Source: an uncultured Latescibacterota bacterium (GTDB taxonomy: Bacteria; Latescibacterota; UBA2968; UBA8231). Taken from it: a stretch of 64,000 nt of DNA. Of this stretch, positions 18,901 through 28,492 are shown piece after piece (within the stretch, counting starts at the first letter, position 1; the number at the start of each line of letters is the position of its first letter). Position numbers and translations under genes: made by a program. The stretch is from NCBI GenBank assembly GCA_958295495.1, contig OY282352.1, positions 3,970,548 through 4,034,547 on the forward strand, written 5' to 3'. The notes under the pieces were generated by a model. It did no database searches. It was not told the DNA's origin and was given only the letters and a program-made list of their open reading frames with translations.

Positions 18901-18961
18901 GCGGCGGCACCTCCTCGCCGTAGCTGAGGAAGTTGCGTAGCGAAAGGGAGAGAGGGATCAT
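15926..18961 (-). CDS. sbcC: SbcC/Rad50 exonuclease subunit
   Basis: 1011-aa SMC-like ATPase subunit of the SbcCD (Mre11-Rad50) nuclease that cuts hairpins and trims blocked DNA ends. The N-terminus RNFLSYGEEV leads into Walker A GGNGHGKSALLDG. Long coiled-coil arms follow, with the zinc hook CPLCGSAL near residues 504-511. The C-terminal half carries the ABC signature SGGEAFRTN and Walker B LFIDEGFGTQD. The start overlaps the sbcD stop by ATGA, so subunit synthesis is coupled. Length is close to that of E. coli SbcC. Confidence 0.95.
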   Translation of the reverse strand: MIPLSLSLRNFLSYGEEVPPLDFTQFHVACLTGGNGHGKSALLDGITYALWGQARKSRSDEELCRIGASEMRVDFDFALGEKHFRVIRSWRRTKRGVPALDLQVESTGVFRTLSEGEGINPTQRRINELLSMDYDTFVNSAFIVQGRADEFTQKNARQRKEVLGRILGLGRYDQLQGMARVRYQEHLRQGETLQTRLGELDAELAKREGYEAELRAVGDHLARLSSQISSREEAQAELDTQRLELMQIRQRVAELEREQQRGAERTQQVSAELENLREQQRQDGEILAAAESIERDFATYDQLRTQIGLIERKAQAHGALEVRRGQLEERIVQARQEVERQQERWTATLGERQRQLDEHQALLHREQTIAIRYVQFKTLSEQAQALEQAKIRYEDLLRQCRRLEHELSLAEERRKSQCQALARQLAQLERSIAEGETLAARIHHLQAQRTQLQAKAEEREHVKDEGRDLNDQITERQQKVRAEEEELANERQQAQVLASSDDANCPLCGSALDAEHRQQVAAELAQREDRRQERIAALGSELAALDDQLQKMRVRYKALGEEIAPLQQVHQELAAGEARVAQLRQAAAEAESLAEQLAALNRELGDQSYAPDERERLHKLGGEIELLGYSSAEHEALRRKLAQLRPVEAEHARLQDAKSQADRLQSEWAAAQNQLERAERQLVEAGYAQEEREQLGQVEQQLAALGYDSAEHQRLRLQQDDLRDSARQFERLQHARQRRASASEARVRYEAEASTLAQQLQTIKEEKEKLHERAGDLEGVDRRLGENQARLEKLRAERDQLLQRWGNLEALCSRCAELALERDALRQDLQGTQRQVWIYQQLDRAFGKDGIQALIIENAVPQIAEEANAILARLTDNRIQVAFESLRDLKKGGTRETLDVKIADEIGERSYHLYSGGEAFRTNFALRIALSKVLAMRSGTRLHTLFIDEGFGTQDEQGLEQLIEAIQKISEDFKKVLIVTHLDQLKAAFPVQIEVAKHPDLGSRFSVAQHA

Positions 18962-20226
18962 CCGTCGCCTTCGTCGCGTTGGCCAGCTTCGAGCTCGCGC
19001 TCTAGGTGAAGCGCGTAGTTTTTGAGCTCGGACCGGTGTTCTTGTAGGTCTGGGCTGTTGTCGATGTAGCGGTCGAGGGCGTCGCCTAGGCCGGCCTCCT
19101 CGCTGATTTCGGCTCGGCGTTGGCGCACTTCCGGGGCAAAGCGCGGCTGGATGGAGGCGACGTGGAAGGCCGGTTCGAGTGCTTGCCGCACCTGTTGTAA
19201 GTCCACCGGGGTGGCGTAGCCAGCGGGTAGGTCGTAGAGGACGCGGACTACGGAGTCTGCCAGATCGGCCGCAGCGCAGGCTGCGACGATGCGCTCGGTG
19301 GCGTCTTGGCCATCGAGTACCTTTAGCTTGATGGTCGCAAAGCGTCGCGCCGGGACGGGGACGAACTCAAAGGTGGTCGCCCGGCCCCTCGGCGTGGCTG
19401 CATCCTCTGCGATGCGGACGAAGCAGAAGCCCTTGTCTTCGCCTTCCTCGCCAAAGTCGATGCGCTCTAGGCTGCCCGAATAGACCACGGGCGGATGTTG
19501 GCCGCGGTTGAGGTCTTGATATTTGTGAATGTGCCCCAAGGCGACGTAGTCGTAGGCCGGATTGGCAAAGGTGCTGGGGAGCAGAACGGGGTCTTGGCCG
19601 ATGATGGCGGTGCGTTCGCCCCCAGAATAGACGGCGTCGGCGGCAGCGAGGTGGGCGACGAGTACGCCCGGCAACTTTGGGTTGAGCTGCCGGGCGTATT
19701 CGTCGATCTGGGCCGCGTAGATCTTTTGGATCTCGACGCGGAGTTCCTCTATCGACAGGTCGCGGTATTCGTCGCGAGTGAGTAGGGCATGGCGCGTCGG
19801 CCAGGGTAGGCCGGCCACTTGCACCGGGCCATTGGCCGTTTCGATCCGCAGGAACTCCGGGCGGCGGATGACATGGGTGCTCTCTAGTCGTAGAGTACTG
19901 AAAATGTCAACCGAAGTGGCTTTGCCGAAAGCACCCGGCGCGTCGTGGTTGCCCACCACCAGCACGATGGGGATACGGGCCGCTTGCAGGCGCTGGAGTT
20001 GGCGAGCTAAGACGCGCTGGTGGGTCGGGGTCGGATCGCAATTCTTGTACATGTCGCCGGCGAAGAGGACCAAATCGACCGCCTTTTCAATGGCTAGGTC
20101 GAAGACCGCTTCTAGGCTGGCGGCAAAATCTTGTACCCGCGAATGCAGGCCGGTGCTTGGGTCGAGGCTGCCGTGGTTTTCGACGCCCAGATGCAGATCG
20201 GCAAAGTGCAGGAGTGTCAATGCCAT
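18958..20226 (-). CDS. sbcD: SbcD/Mre11 exonuclease subunit
   Basis: 422-aa metallophosphoesterase nuclease subunit. Metal-binding motifs in order are FADLHLG, LFAGDMYKN, VVGNHDAPG and, later, LGHIHKYQ, all as in Mre11. A C-terminal capping region follows. It is the first gene of a minus-strand cluster and is transcribed away from greA; the 212 bp between them must hold its promoter, though I see no convincing -35/-10 pair on that strand. Confidence 0.95.
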   Translation of the reverse strand: MALTLLHFADLHLGVENHGSLDPSTGLHSRVQDFAASLEAVFDLAIEKAVDLVLFAGDMYKNCDPTPTHQRVLARQLQRLQAARIPIVLVVGNHDAPGAFGKATSVDIFSTLRLESTHVIRRPEFLRIETANGPVQVAGLPWPTRHALLTRDEYRDLSIEELRVEIQKIYAAQIDEYARQLNPKLPGVLVAHLAAADAVYSGGERTAIIGQDPVLLPSTFANPAYDYVALGHIHKYQDLNRGQHPPVVYSGSLERIDFGEEGEDKGFCFVRIAEDAATPRGRATTFEFVPVPARRFATIKLKVLDGQDATERIVAACAAADLADSVVRVLYDLPAGYATPVDLQQVRQALEPAFHVASIQPRFAPEVRQRRAEISEEAGLGDALDRYIDNSPDLQEHRSELKNYALHLERELEAGQRDEGDG

Positions 20227-20300
20227 GAGACGCGCGAGTGCGTTTTGTCTTGGGAAGAGGTGGCTAGATTTGTAAATTTATTAAAAGGAGGGAGACGAAC

Positions 20301-20354
20301 TTGGGCAAGTCCCTTAGCTTGCACTTGGGCACCGTTTTTAGTACATTCACTTGA
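20301..20354 (+). CDS. possible 17-aa leader peptide upstream of greA
   Basis: A very short frame, MGKSLSLHLGTVFSTFT, begins at TTG 20301, 8 bases behind a strong AAGGAGGG ribosome binding site, and stops at 20352-20354. A terminator-like hairpin starts 11 bases later. A consensus-quality binding site with nothing else to serve suggests real translation. The composition shows no run of one amino acid that would point to classical amino-acid attenuation. Confidence 0.45.
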   Translation: MGKSLSLHLGTVFSTFT

Positions 20355-20364
20355 TTACTTGAGC

Positions 20365-20394
20365 AGCGGAAGCGGTAACGCGCTTCCGCTTTTT
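20365..20394 (+). terminator. terminator/attenuator hairpin in the greA leader
   Basis: A perfect 10-bp stem AGCGGAAGCG/CGCTTCCGCT (20365-20374 with 20381-20390) has a 6-base loop and is followed by TTTTGTGTT. It stands 44 bp before greA and just after the 17-aa frame. No full gene upstream on this strand needs terminating, which favours attenuation of greA or release of a short leader RNA. Confidence 0.75.
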
Positions 20395-20438
20395 GTGTTG
20401 AATAGAGCATGTTGTTCTCTCTCTGCTAGAGGCTGGTA

Positions 20439-20909
20439 ATGAGTGAAGTATATCTTTCGCGAGAAGGCTACGAAAAACTTCAGGTCGAGTTGAAAGGACT
20501 CAAGGAGACCGAACGCCCGGCAGTGCGCGAGGCACTACAGCGAGCGCGGGAGTTTGGCGACCTGTCCGAGAACGCCGAGTATTCGGCAGCCAAGGAAAGG
20601 TTGCTCTTCCTAGAGCAGCGCATCAGCAAGCTCGAAGAGACACTCAGTCGGGCTCGCCTGCTAGAAAACGAGGCGATCCCAGAAGACAAGGTCTATATCG
20701 GTGCCACCGTAGAGCTAGAGGACCTCGCAAAGGCGCGGCAGCTCACCTACATGCTCGTCGCTCCCGAAGAAGCGGATTTTGAAGCGGGGAAGATTTCCAC
20801 GGTTTCGCCGATAGGCAAGGGATTGCTCGGGCACGAAGTAGGAGAAGAAATCGAGATTGAAGTGCCCGTTGGCAAGCTGCACTACAGGATTGTCAAGATC
20901 ACGCGCTGA
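20439..20909 (+). CDS. greA: transcription elongation factor GreA
   Basis: 156 aa, the usual length. It carries the N-terminal coiled coil with GDLSENAEYSAAKE, whose acidic tip (D and E) enters the RNA polymerase secondary channel to stimulate cleavage of backtracked RNA. The C-terminal FKBP-like domain holds VSPIGKGLLGHEVGEEIEI. The gene follows a hairpin and possible leader peptide, and is closed by its own terminator, so it is monocistronic. In E. coli greA is also preceded by an early terminator. Confidence 0.96.
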   Translation: MSEVYLSREGYEKLQVELKGLKETERPAVREALQRAREFGDLSENAEYSAAKERLLFLEQRISKLEETLSRARLLENEAIPEDKVYIGATVELEDLAKARQLTYMLVAPEEADFEAGKISTVSPIGKGLLGHEVGEEIEIEVPVGKLHYRIVKITR

Positions 20910-20934
20910 ACGCAGGTGTCCAGTTTGCTTGGCG

Positions 20935-20974
20935 ACTCCCGGAAAGGCCCGCGCCTCTCCGGGAGTTTCGCGTT
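20935..20974 (+). terminator. intrinsic terminator of greA
   Basis: ACTCCCGGA (20935-20943) pairs with TCCGGGAGT (20958-20966). The intervening bases add a GGC/GCC pairing, and the hairpin is followed by TTCGCGTTTT. It lies 26 bp after the greA stop. Confidence 0.75.
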
Positions 20975-20998
20975 TTGGCCCCGCGCCGAGTCCTCTTC

Positions 20999-21027
20999 TT
21001 GACATATTAAAAAAGCTGTTGTATCTT
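20999..21027 (+). promoter_or_regulatory. sigma-70 promoter of the tRNA-secE-nusG-ribosomal cluster
   Basis: A perfect TTGACA (20999-21004) and TATCTT (21022-21027) are spaced by 17 bp. The position is 35 bp before tRNA-Gly and directly after the greA terminator. This is the expected start of the tRNA-rpmG-secE-nusG-rplKAJL-rpoBC transcription unit. Confidence 0.7.
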
Positions 21028-21062
21028 TGGCAGTCTATGAATTAAACGGGCATTAATCTCGA

Positions 21063-21139
21063 GCGGGAATAGCTCAGTTGGCTAGAGCGCGAGCCTTCCA
21101 AGCTCGGGGTCGCGGGTTCGAGTCCCGTTTCCCGCTCCA
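21063..21139 (+). tRNA. tRNA-Gly (anticodon TCC)
   Basis: A full cloverleaf can be drawn. The acceptor GCGGGAA (21063-21069) pairs with TTCCCGC (21129-21135), the anticodon loop is CTTCCAA with TCC in the middle, and the T arm is GGTTCGAGTCC. The discriminator T is followed by an encoded CCA (21137-21139). Confidence 0.95.
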
Positions 21140-21158
21140 GATCACCAAAACAATTGCA

Positions 21159-21234
<76 letters not shown>

Positions 21235-21271
21235 CTTTCCTAATGCTTCCATCTAAACACGGCAAGTTCTG

Positions 21272-21424
21272 ATGCCAAGAGATCAAATAACGCTGGAGTG
21301 CGAAGTATGCAGCCAGCAAAATTACACTACGACCAAAAATAGACGAAGCCAGCCAAGCCGCGTGGAGTACAAAAAATATTGCCGCTTTTGCCACAAGCAC
21401 ACGGCCCACAAGGAAGCCCGCTAG
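21272..21424 (+). CDS. rpmG: ribosomal protein L33 (zinc-binding form)
   Basis: 50-aa large-subunit protein starting MPRDQITLEC. It has two zinc-knuckle cysteine pairs, CEVC and CRFC, so it is the C+ form, and ends HTAHKEAR. It sits between tRNA-Thr and tRNA-Trp, the classical rpmG position ahead of secE and nusG. The ribosome binding site is weak. The stop is only 4 bp from the tRNA-Trp gene. Confidence 0.93.
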   Translation: MPRDQITLECEVCSQQNYTTTKNRRSQPSRVEYKKYCRFCHKHTAHKEAR

Positions 21425-21428
21425 GCAT

Positions 21429-21504
21429 AGGGCAGTAGCTCAATTGGTAGAGCTCCGGTCTCCAAAACCGGCGGTTGCAGGTTCAAGTCCTGTCTGCCCT
21501 GCCA
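21429..21504 (+). tRNA. tRNA-Trp (anticodon CCA)
   Basis: The acceptor AGGGCAG (21429-21435) pairs with CTGCCCT (21494-21500). The anticodon loop CTCCAAA carries CCA, the T arm is GGTTCAAGTCC, and the 3' CCA is encoded (21502-21504). Its position before secE is conserved in many bacteria. Confidence 0.95.
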
Positions 21505-21526
21505 GGCTTCTGTATTAGGGAACGGG

Positions 21527-21715
21527 ATGTGGAATAAACTTACTAATTTCGTCAAAGACGTGCGGACCGAATTCTCCAAAGTGAGTTGGCCTACGCGGGA
21601 GGATTTGGTCAGTTCCACCGGAGTAGTATTAGTCTTTTCGGCGATCTTTGCGGTTTTTATTGGGATGTTCGACCTGATTATCTCCTTTGTTTGGGGAATG
21701 CTTCTAGGGCAGTAA
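21527..21715 (+). CDS. secE: preprotein translocase subunit SecE
   Basis: 62-aa inner-membrane subunit of SecYEG. The conserved amphipathic segment TEFSKVSWPTREDL is followed by a single transmembrane helix (about residues 29-56). This is the short, single-helix form found outside the gammaproteobacteria. It lies between tRNA-Trp and nusG. Confidence 0.93.
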   Translation: MWNKLTNFVKDVRTEFSKVSWPTREDLVSSTGVVLVFSAIFAVFIGMFDLIISFVWGMLLGQ

Positions 21716-21737
21716 TTCCCGTTAGGCCTATCTAAAG

Positions 21738-21768
21738 GAAGCGGCGCATAGCATGCACCGCTTCTTTT
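21738..21768 (+). terminator. hairpin with T-rich tail between secE and nusG
   Basis: GAAGCGG and GCAT (21738-21749) pair with ATGC and CCGCTTC (21753-21764), with one C/A mismatch, around a 3-base loop. The hairpin is followed by TTTTCCTTGTTT. It could partly terminate or process the transcript, so nusG and the ribosomal genes may be made at a lower level than secE. Confidence 0.5.
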
Positions 21769-21813
21769 CCTTGTTTACGCTCGGCAAACGGGAGCTAACA
21801 CCGGATTGAAGCC

Positions 21814-22359
21814 ATGGCACAGCACTGGTACGCTCTACATACGTATTCGGGGCACGAAAATAAAGTAAAGACCTATTTGGATTCGCTTATTGAGTCGGGG
21901 GCTGCCGACGGTGCAATTGCTCAGGTCGTTGTGCCGACCGAGGAAGTAGTTGAACTCCGCGCTGGCAAGAAAACCAAGACTAGGAAGCGGTTCTTGCCTA
22001 GTTATGTGCTGGTGGAAATGGAAATGTCCAAGGATGCTTGGTACCAAGTGACCAACATCCCTGGGGTGACCAACTTCGTCGGTCCAGCGCGCAAGCCGCA
22101 ACCGCTACGGCAGGAAGAAATTGACCGCATCTTGGGGCACGTCGATCGCCGCAAAGATCAAGAGGTCGAAGAGATTCCTTTTGCCGTTGACGATCAAGTC
22201 AAGGTCAACGATGGCGCGTTCAAGGATTTTATCGGCACCGTGCAGGAGGTGCTGCCGGAGAAGCGCAGGTTGAAAATCATGGTGAGCATTTTTGGGCGCG
22301 GTACATCAGTGGAATTGGACGTGTTGCAGGTCGAACCGGTCCAAGAGGCGGTCGGCTGA
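21814..22359 (+). CDS. nusG: transcription termination/antitermination protein NusG
   Basis: 181 aa, the usual size. It has an N-terminal NGN domain (WYALHTYSGHENKVKTYL) that binds the RNA polymerase clamp, and a C-terminal KOW domain (DDQVKVNDGAFKDFIGTV) that binds Rho or S10. It lies 22 bp before rplK. Confidence 0.96.
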   Translation: MAQHWYALHTYSGHENKVKTYLDSLIESGAADGAIAQVVVPTEEVVELRAGKKTKTRKRFLPSYVLVEMEMSKDAWYQVTNIPGVTNFVGPARKPQPLRQEEIDRILGHVDRRKDQEVEEIPFAVDDQVKVNDGAFKDFIGTVQEVLPEKRRLKIMVSIFGRGTSVELDVLQVEPVQEAVG

Positions 22360-22381
22360 TTTTCAGAGGGATAGTAACTAA

Positions 22382-22804
22382 ATGGCTAAAAAGGAAATAG
22401 CCCAAATCAAATTGCAGGTTCCGGCCGGTCAGGCGAATCCAACGCCGCCCGTTGGGCCGGCACTGGGTCAACACGGCGTTAACATTATGGAATTTTGCAA
22501 GACCTTCAATGCCCAGACCCAAGACCAGCAGGGGTTGATCATTCCCGTAATCATTACGGTGTACGCCGACCGCACGTTTTCGTTTATCACCAAGACGCCG
22601 CCGGCTGCGGTGCTGCTTTTGCGGGCCGCTGGGAAACCCAAGGGGTCGGGCGTACCCAACAGGGACCACATCGGCGTTGTATCTGCGGACCAAGTACGCG
22701 AAATCGCCGAATTGAAAATGCCCGATTTGAACGCTGCTTCAATGGAAGCCGCGATGTCGATGATCGCGGGGACGGCTCGCAGCATGGGGCTCTTGATTGA
22801 GTAG
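22382..22804 (+). CDS. rplK: ribosomal protein L11
   Basis: 140-aa stalk-base protein. The proline-rich N-terminal segment PTPPVGPALGQHGVNIMEF is the thiostrepton-binding and GTPase-centre part. The C-terminal domain binds 23S rRNA around nucleotides 1051-1108. It is the first of the four genes rplK-rplA-rplJ-rplL in standard order. Confidence 0.97.
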   Translation: MAKKEIAQIKLQVPAGQANPTPPVGPALGQHGVNIMEFCKTFNAQTQDQQGLIIPVIITVYADRTFSFITKTPPAAVLLLRAAGKPKGSGVPNRDHIGVVSADQVREIAELKMPDLNAASMEAAMSMIAGTARSMGLLIE

Positions 22805-22841
22805 TTGCTTCGCATCGCACCCCTCATAAGAGGTTTAAGAT

Positions 22842-23540
22842 ATGGCCAGAGGAAAAAAATACAGAAACGCCTTGGCGTCTTTCGACCGCGACAGGGCCTA
22901 TTCGTGGGAAGAGGGGATCAAGATCCTTAAGGGATTCCCAGCGTACAATTGCGATCCGACCATTGAGCTTTCTTACAACTTGGGGATCGATGGCCGACAG
23001 GCCGACCAAGCGCTGCGCGGCACGGTGATGTTGCCCCATGGCACCGGGAAGGAGCTCCGGGTCTTAGTCATTACCCAAGGGCCTCTCGTGCAGGAGGCCC
23101 AAGACGCCGGGGCCGATTTCGTCGGCGGGGCCGATATGGCCGAGAAAATCCAAGGCGGTTGGCTCGATTTCGACCTAGTCATCGCCTCTCCAGATATGAT
23201 GGGGCAGGTAGGTAAGTTGGGGAGGATCTTGGGGCCGCGGGGCTTGATGCCCAATCCCAAGACCGGTACGGTAACGCGCGAAGTAGCTCAAGCCGTCCGC
23301 GAGGCCAAGGCCGGCCGCATTGAATACCGCGCTGACAGCAAGTCCGGCAACAACGCCCAAGGCCCCATTGGTAGGCTGTCCTTTGCCGATCAGGCCCTGA
23401 TCGAAAACGCCCAAGCGTTTACTGACGCCATTTTGCGCGCCAAGCCGGCCGCGGCAAAAGGGCAGTACATCCGCAAGTTAGTCCTCTCGTCGGCAATCGG
23501 GCCGGGCATCAAGATCGACCGCGCCCAGTTCGCTGCGTAA
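22842..23540 (+). CDS. rplA: ribosomal protein L1
   Basis: 232-aa L1-stalk protein. Typical are the GTVMLPHGTGK segment and GRILGPRGLMPNPKTGTV in the second half. In many bacteria L1 also represses its own rplK-rplA mRNA. The spacing to its neighbours is short (37 bp before, 15 bp after). Confidence 0.97.
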   Translation: MARGKKYRNALASFDRDRAYSWEEGIKILKGFPAYNCDPTIELSYNLGIDGRQADQALRGTVMLPHGTGKELRVLVITQGPLVQEAQDAGADFVGGADMAEKIQGGWLDFDLVIASPDMMGQVGKLGRILGPRGLMPNPKTGTVTREVAQAVREAKAGRIEYRADSKSGNNAQGPIGRLSFADQALIENAQAFTDAILRAKPAAAKGQYIRKLVLSSAIGPGIKIDRAQFAA

Positions 23541-23555
23541 AGAAAGCTCTGTACT

Positions 23556-24089
23556 ATGGCGACGGCAGAAAAAGAAGCGAAAGTAGAAGAGTTGAAGGCC
23601 ATTATGGCCGAGGCCAAGGGCTTCTATTTAGCCGATTTTACGGGTATTGACGTAGCCGCGGTGACCGAACTGCGCAACAAGCTGCGCGATGCCGACGTCC
23701 AATACCAAGTAATCAAAAATCGCTTGGCCATTCGCGCGGCCGAGGAAGTGGGCATCGCCGACCTCAAAGAGCATTTCAACGGGCCTACGGCCATAGCCTA
23801 CTCAAAAGAAGATCCCATCGCACCGGCCAAAATTCTGCAAGACTTCGTCGCCGATGGCGGGAAGATTCAGATCAAGACCGGCTTTATGGAAGGCGAAGTC
23901 CTCGCCGCCGATAGAGTCGAAGCATTGGCCAAGCTGCCCTCTAAGGAGGAATTGCTAGGCCAAGTAGTCGCCGGCGTCCAGAGTCCGCTCTACGGGCTGA
24001 GCGGCGTCTTGAGTGGGTTGCTCAGAGGTTTGGTCGGCGCGTTGTCAGCCATCGAAAAGCAACGGGGAGAAGGCGGAGAAAACGCCTGA
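23556..24089 (+). CDS. rplJ: ribosomal protein L10
   Basis: 177-aa stalk protein that anchors the L7/L12 dimers. The N-terminal rRNA-binding domain includes VTELRNKLRDADVQYQVIKN, and the C-terminal helix that carries L12 follows. Only 15 bp separate it from rplA, too little for an independent L10 leader of the usual kind, so autoregulation of this pair is unclear. Confidence 0.96.
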   Translation: MATAEKEAKVEELKAIMAEAKGFYLADFTGIDVAAVTELRNKLRDADVQYQVIKNRLAIRAAEEVGIADLKEHFNGPTAIAYSKEDPIAPAKILQDFVADGGKIQIKTGFMEGEVLAADRVEALAKLPSKEELLGQVVAGVQSPLYGLSGVLSGLLRGLVGALSAIEKQRGEGGENA

Positions 24090-24142
24090 TTCCCCTTCGT
24101 TCCTTATCAACAAACTAAAGGATATACAGGAGGCTGTATCCC

Positions 24143-24550
24143 ATGACCGAAGAAACCACTGCCACCACTGCCAACGGCAAGATAGGCGAAATCATTGAGA
24201 TCATCGGCGGCCTGACCGTCCTAGAACTGGCCGAGTTGGTCAAAGCCCTCGAAGACAAGTTCGGCGTGTCGGCCGCAGCACCGGTGATGATGGCTGGCGC
24301 GATGCCCGGCGATGGCGGCGAAGAGGCCGTCGAGGAGAAGGATTCCTTTGACGTCGTGCTCACTAATGTCGGCGAGAAGAAGATCCAAGTCATCAAGGTC
24401 GTCCGCGAGATTACCAGCTTGGGGCTAAAAGAGGCCAAAGCCCTCGTTGACGAGGCGCCCAAGCCCGTTAAAGAAGGAGCGACCAAGGAAGAAGCCGAAG
24501 AAATCCAGAGTCGGTTGCAGGACGCCGGAGCCACGGTAGAACTCCAATAG
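24143..24550 (+). CDS. rplL: ribosomal protein L7/L12
   Basis: 135 aa, slightly long for the family. The N-terminal dimerisation part (TVLELAELVKALEDKFGV) is followed by an acidic hinge (GDGGEEAVEEKD) and the factor-binding C-terminal domain IKVVREITSLGLKEAKALV. The ribosome binding site AGGAGG lies 9 bases upstream. Confidence 0.97.
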   Translation: MTEETTATTANGKIGEIIEIIGGLTVLELAELVKALEDKFGVSAAAPVMMAGAMPGDGGEEAVEEKDSFDVVLTNVGEKKIQVIKVVREITSLGLKEAKALVDEAPKPVKEGATKEEAEEIQSRLQDAGATVELQ

Positions 24551-24608
24551 GGGACTGCTGCGGATATAGTAGCTCATTAGCTTATACCTGCTTTTCTGCA
24601 GCGTGTAT

Positions 24609-24638
24609 TCATGGAGCTATTGGCCAATAGCTCCATGA
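24609..24638. promoter_or_regulatory. 30-bp perfect palindrome between rplL and rpoB
   Basis: CATGGAGCTATTGG (24610-24623) is followed directly by its exact reverse complement, and a further T/A pair extends it to 30 bp. There is no T-run after it, so it is not a standard terminator. At the same place E. coli has an attenuator and an RNase III processing site that set the ratio of L7/L12 to RpoB, which suggests a similar role. Confidence 0.7.
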
Positions 24639-24674
24639 GCATTTGCCTTAAACCACAAATTGAGGAGTTGGACT

Positions 24675-28454
<3,780 letters not shown>

Positions 28455-28492
28455 ATCGCAGAGTGTTCGCATAAAGCGCAAAGGGGGTGCCA

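Noticed and set aside
24609..24638. Intrinsic terminator before rpoB
   Set aside because: The hairpin is strong but no T-run follows; a processing or attenuation role is more likely.
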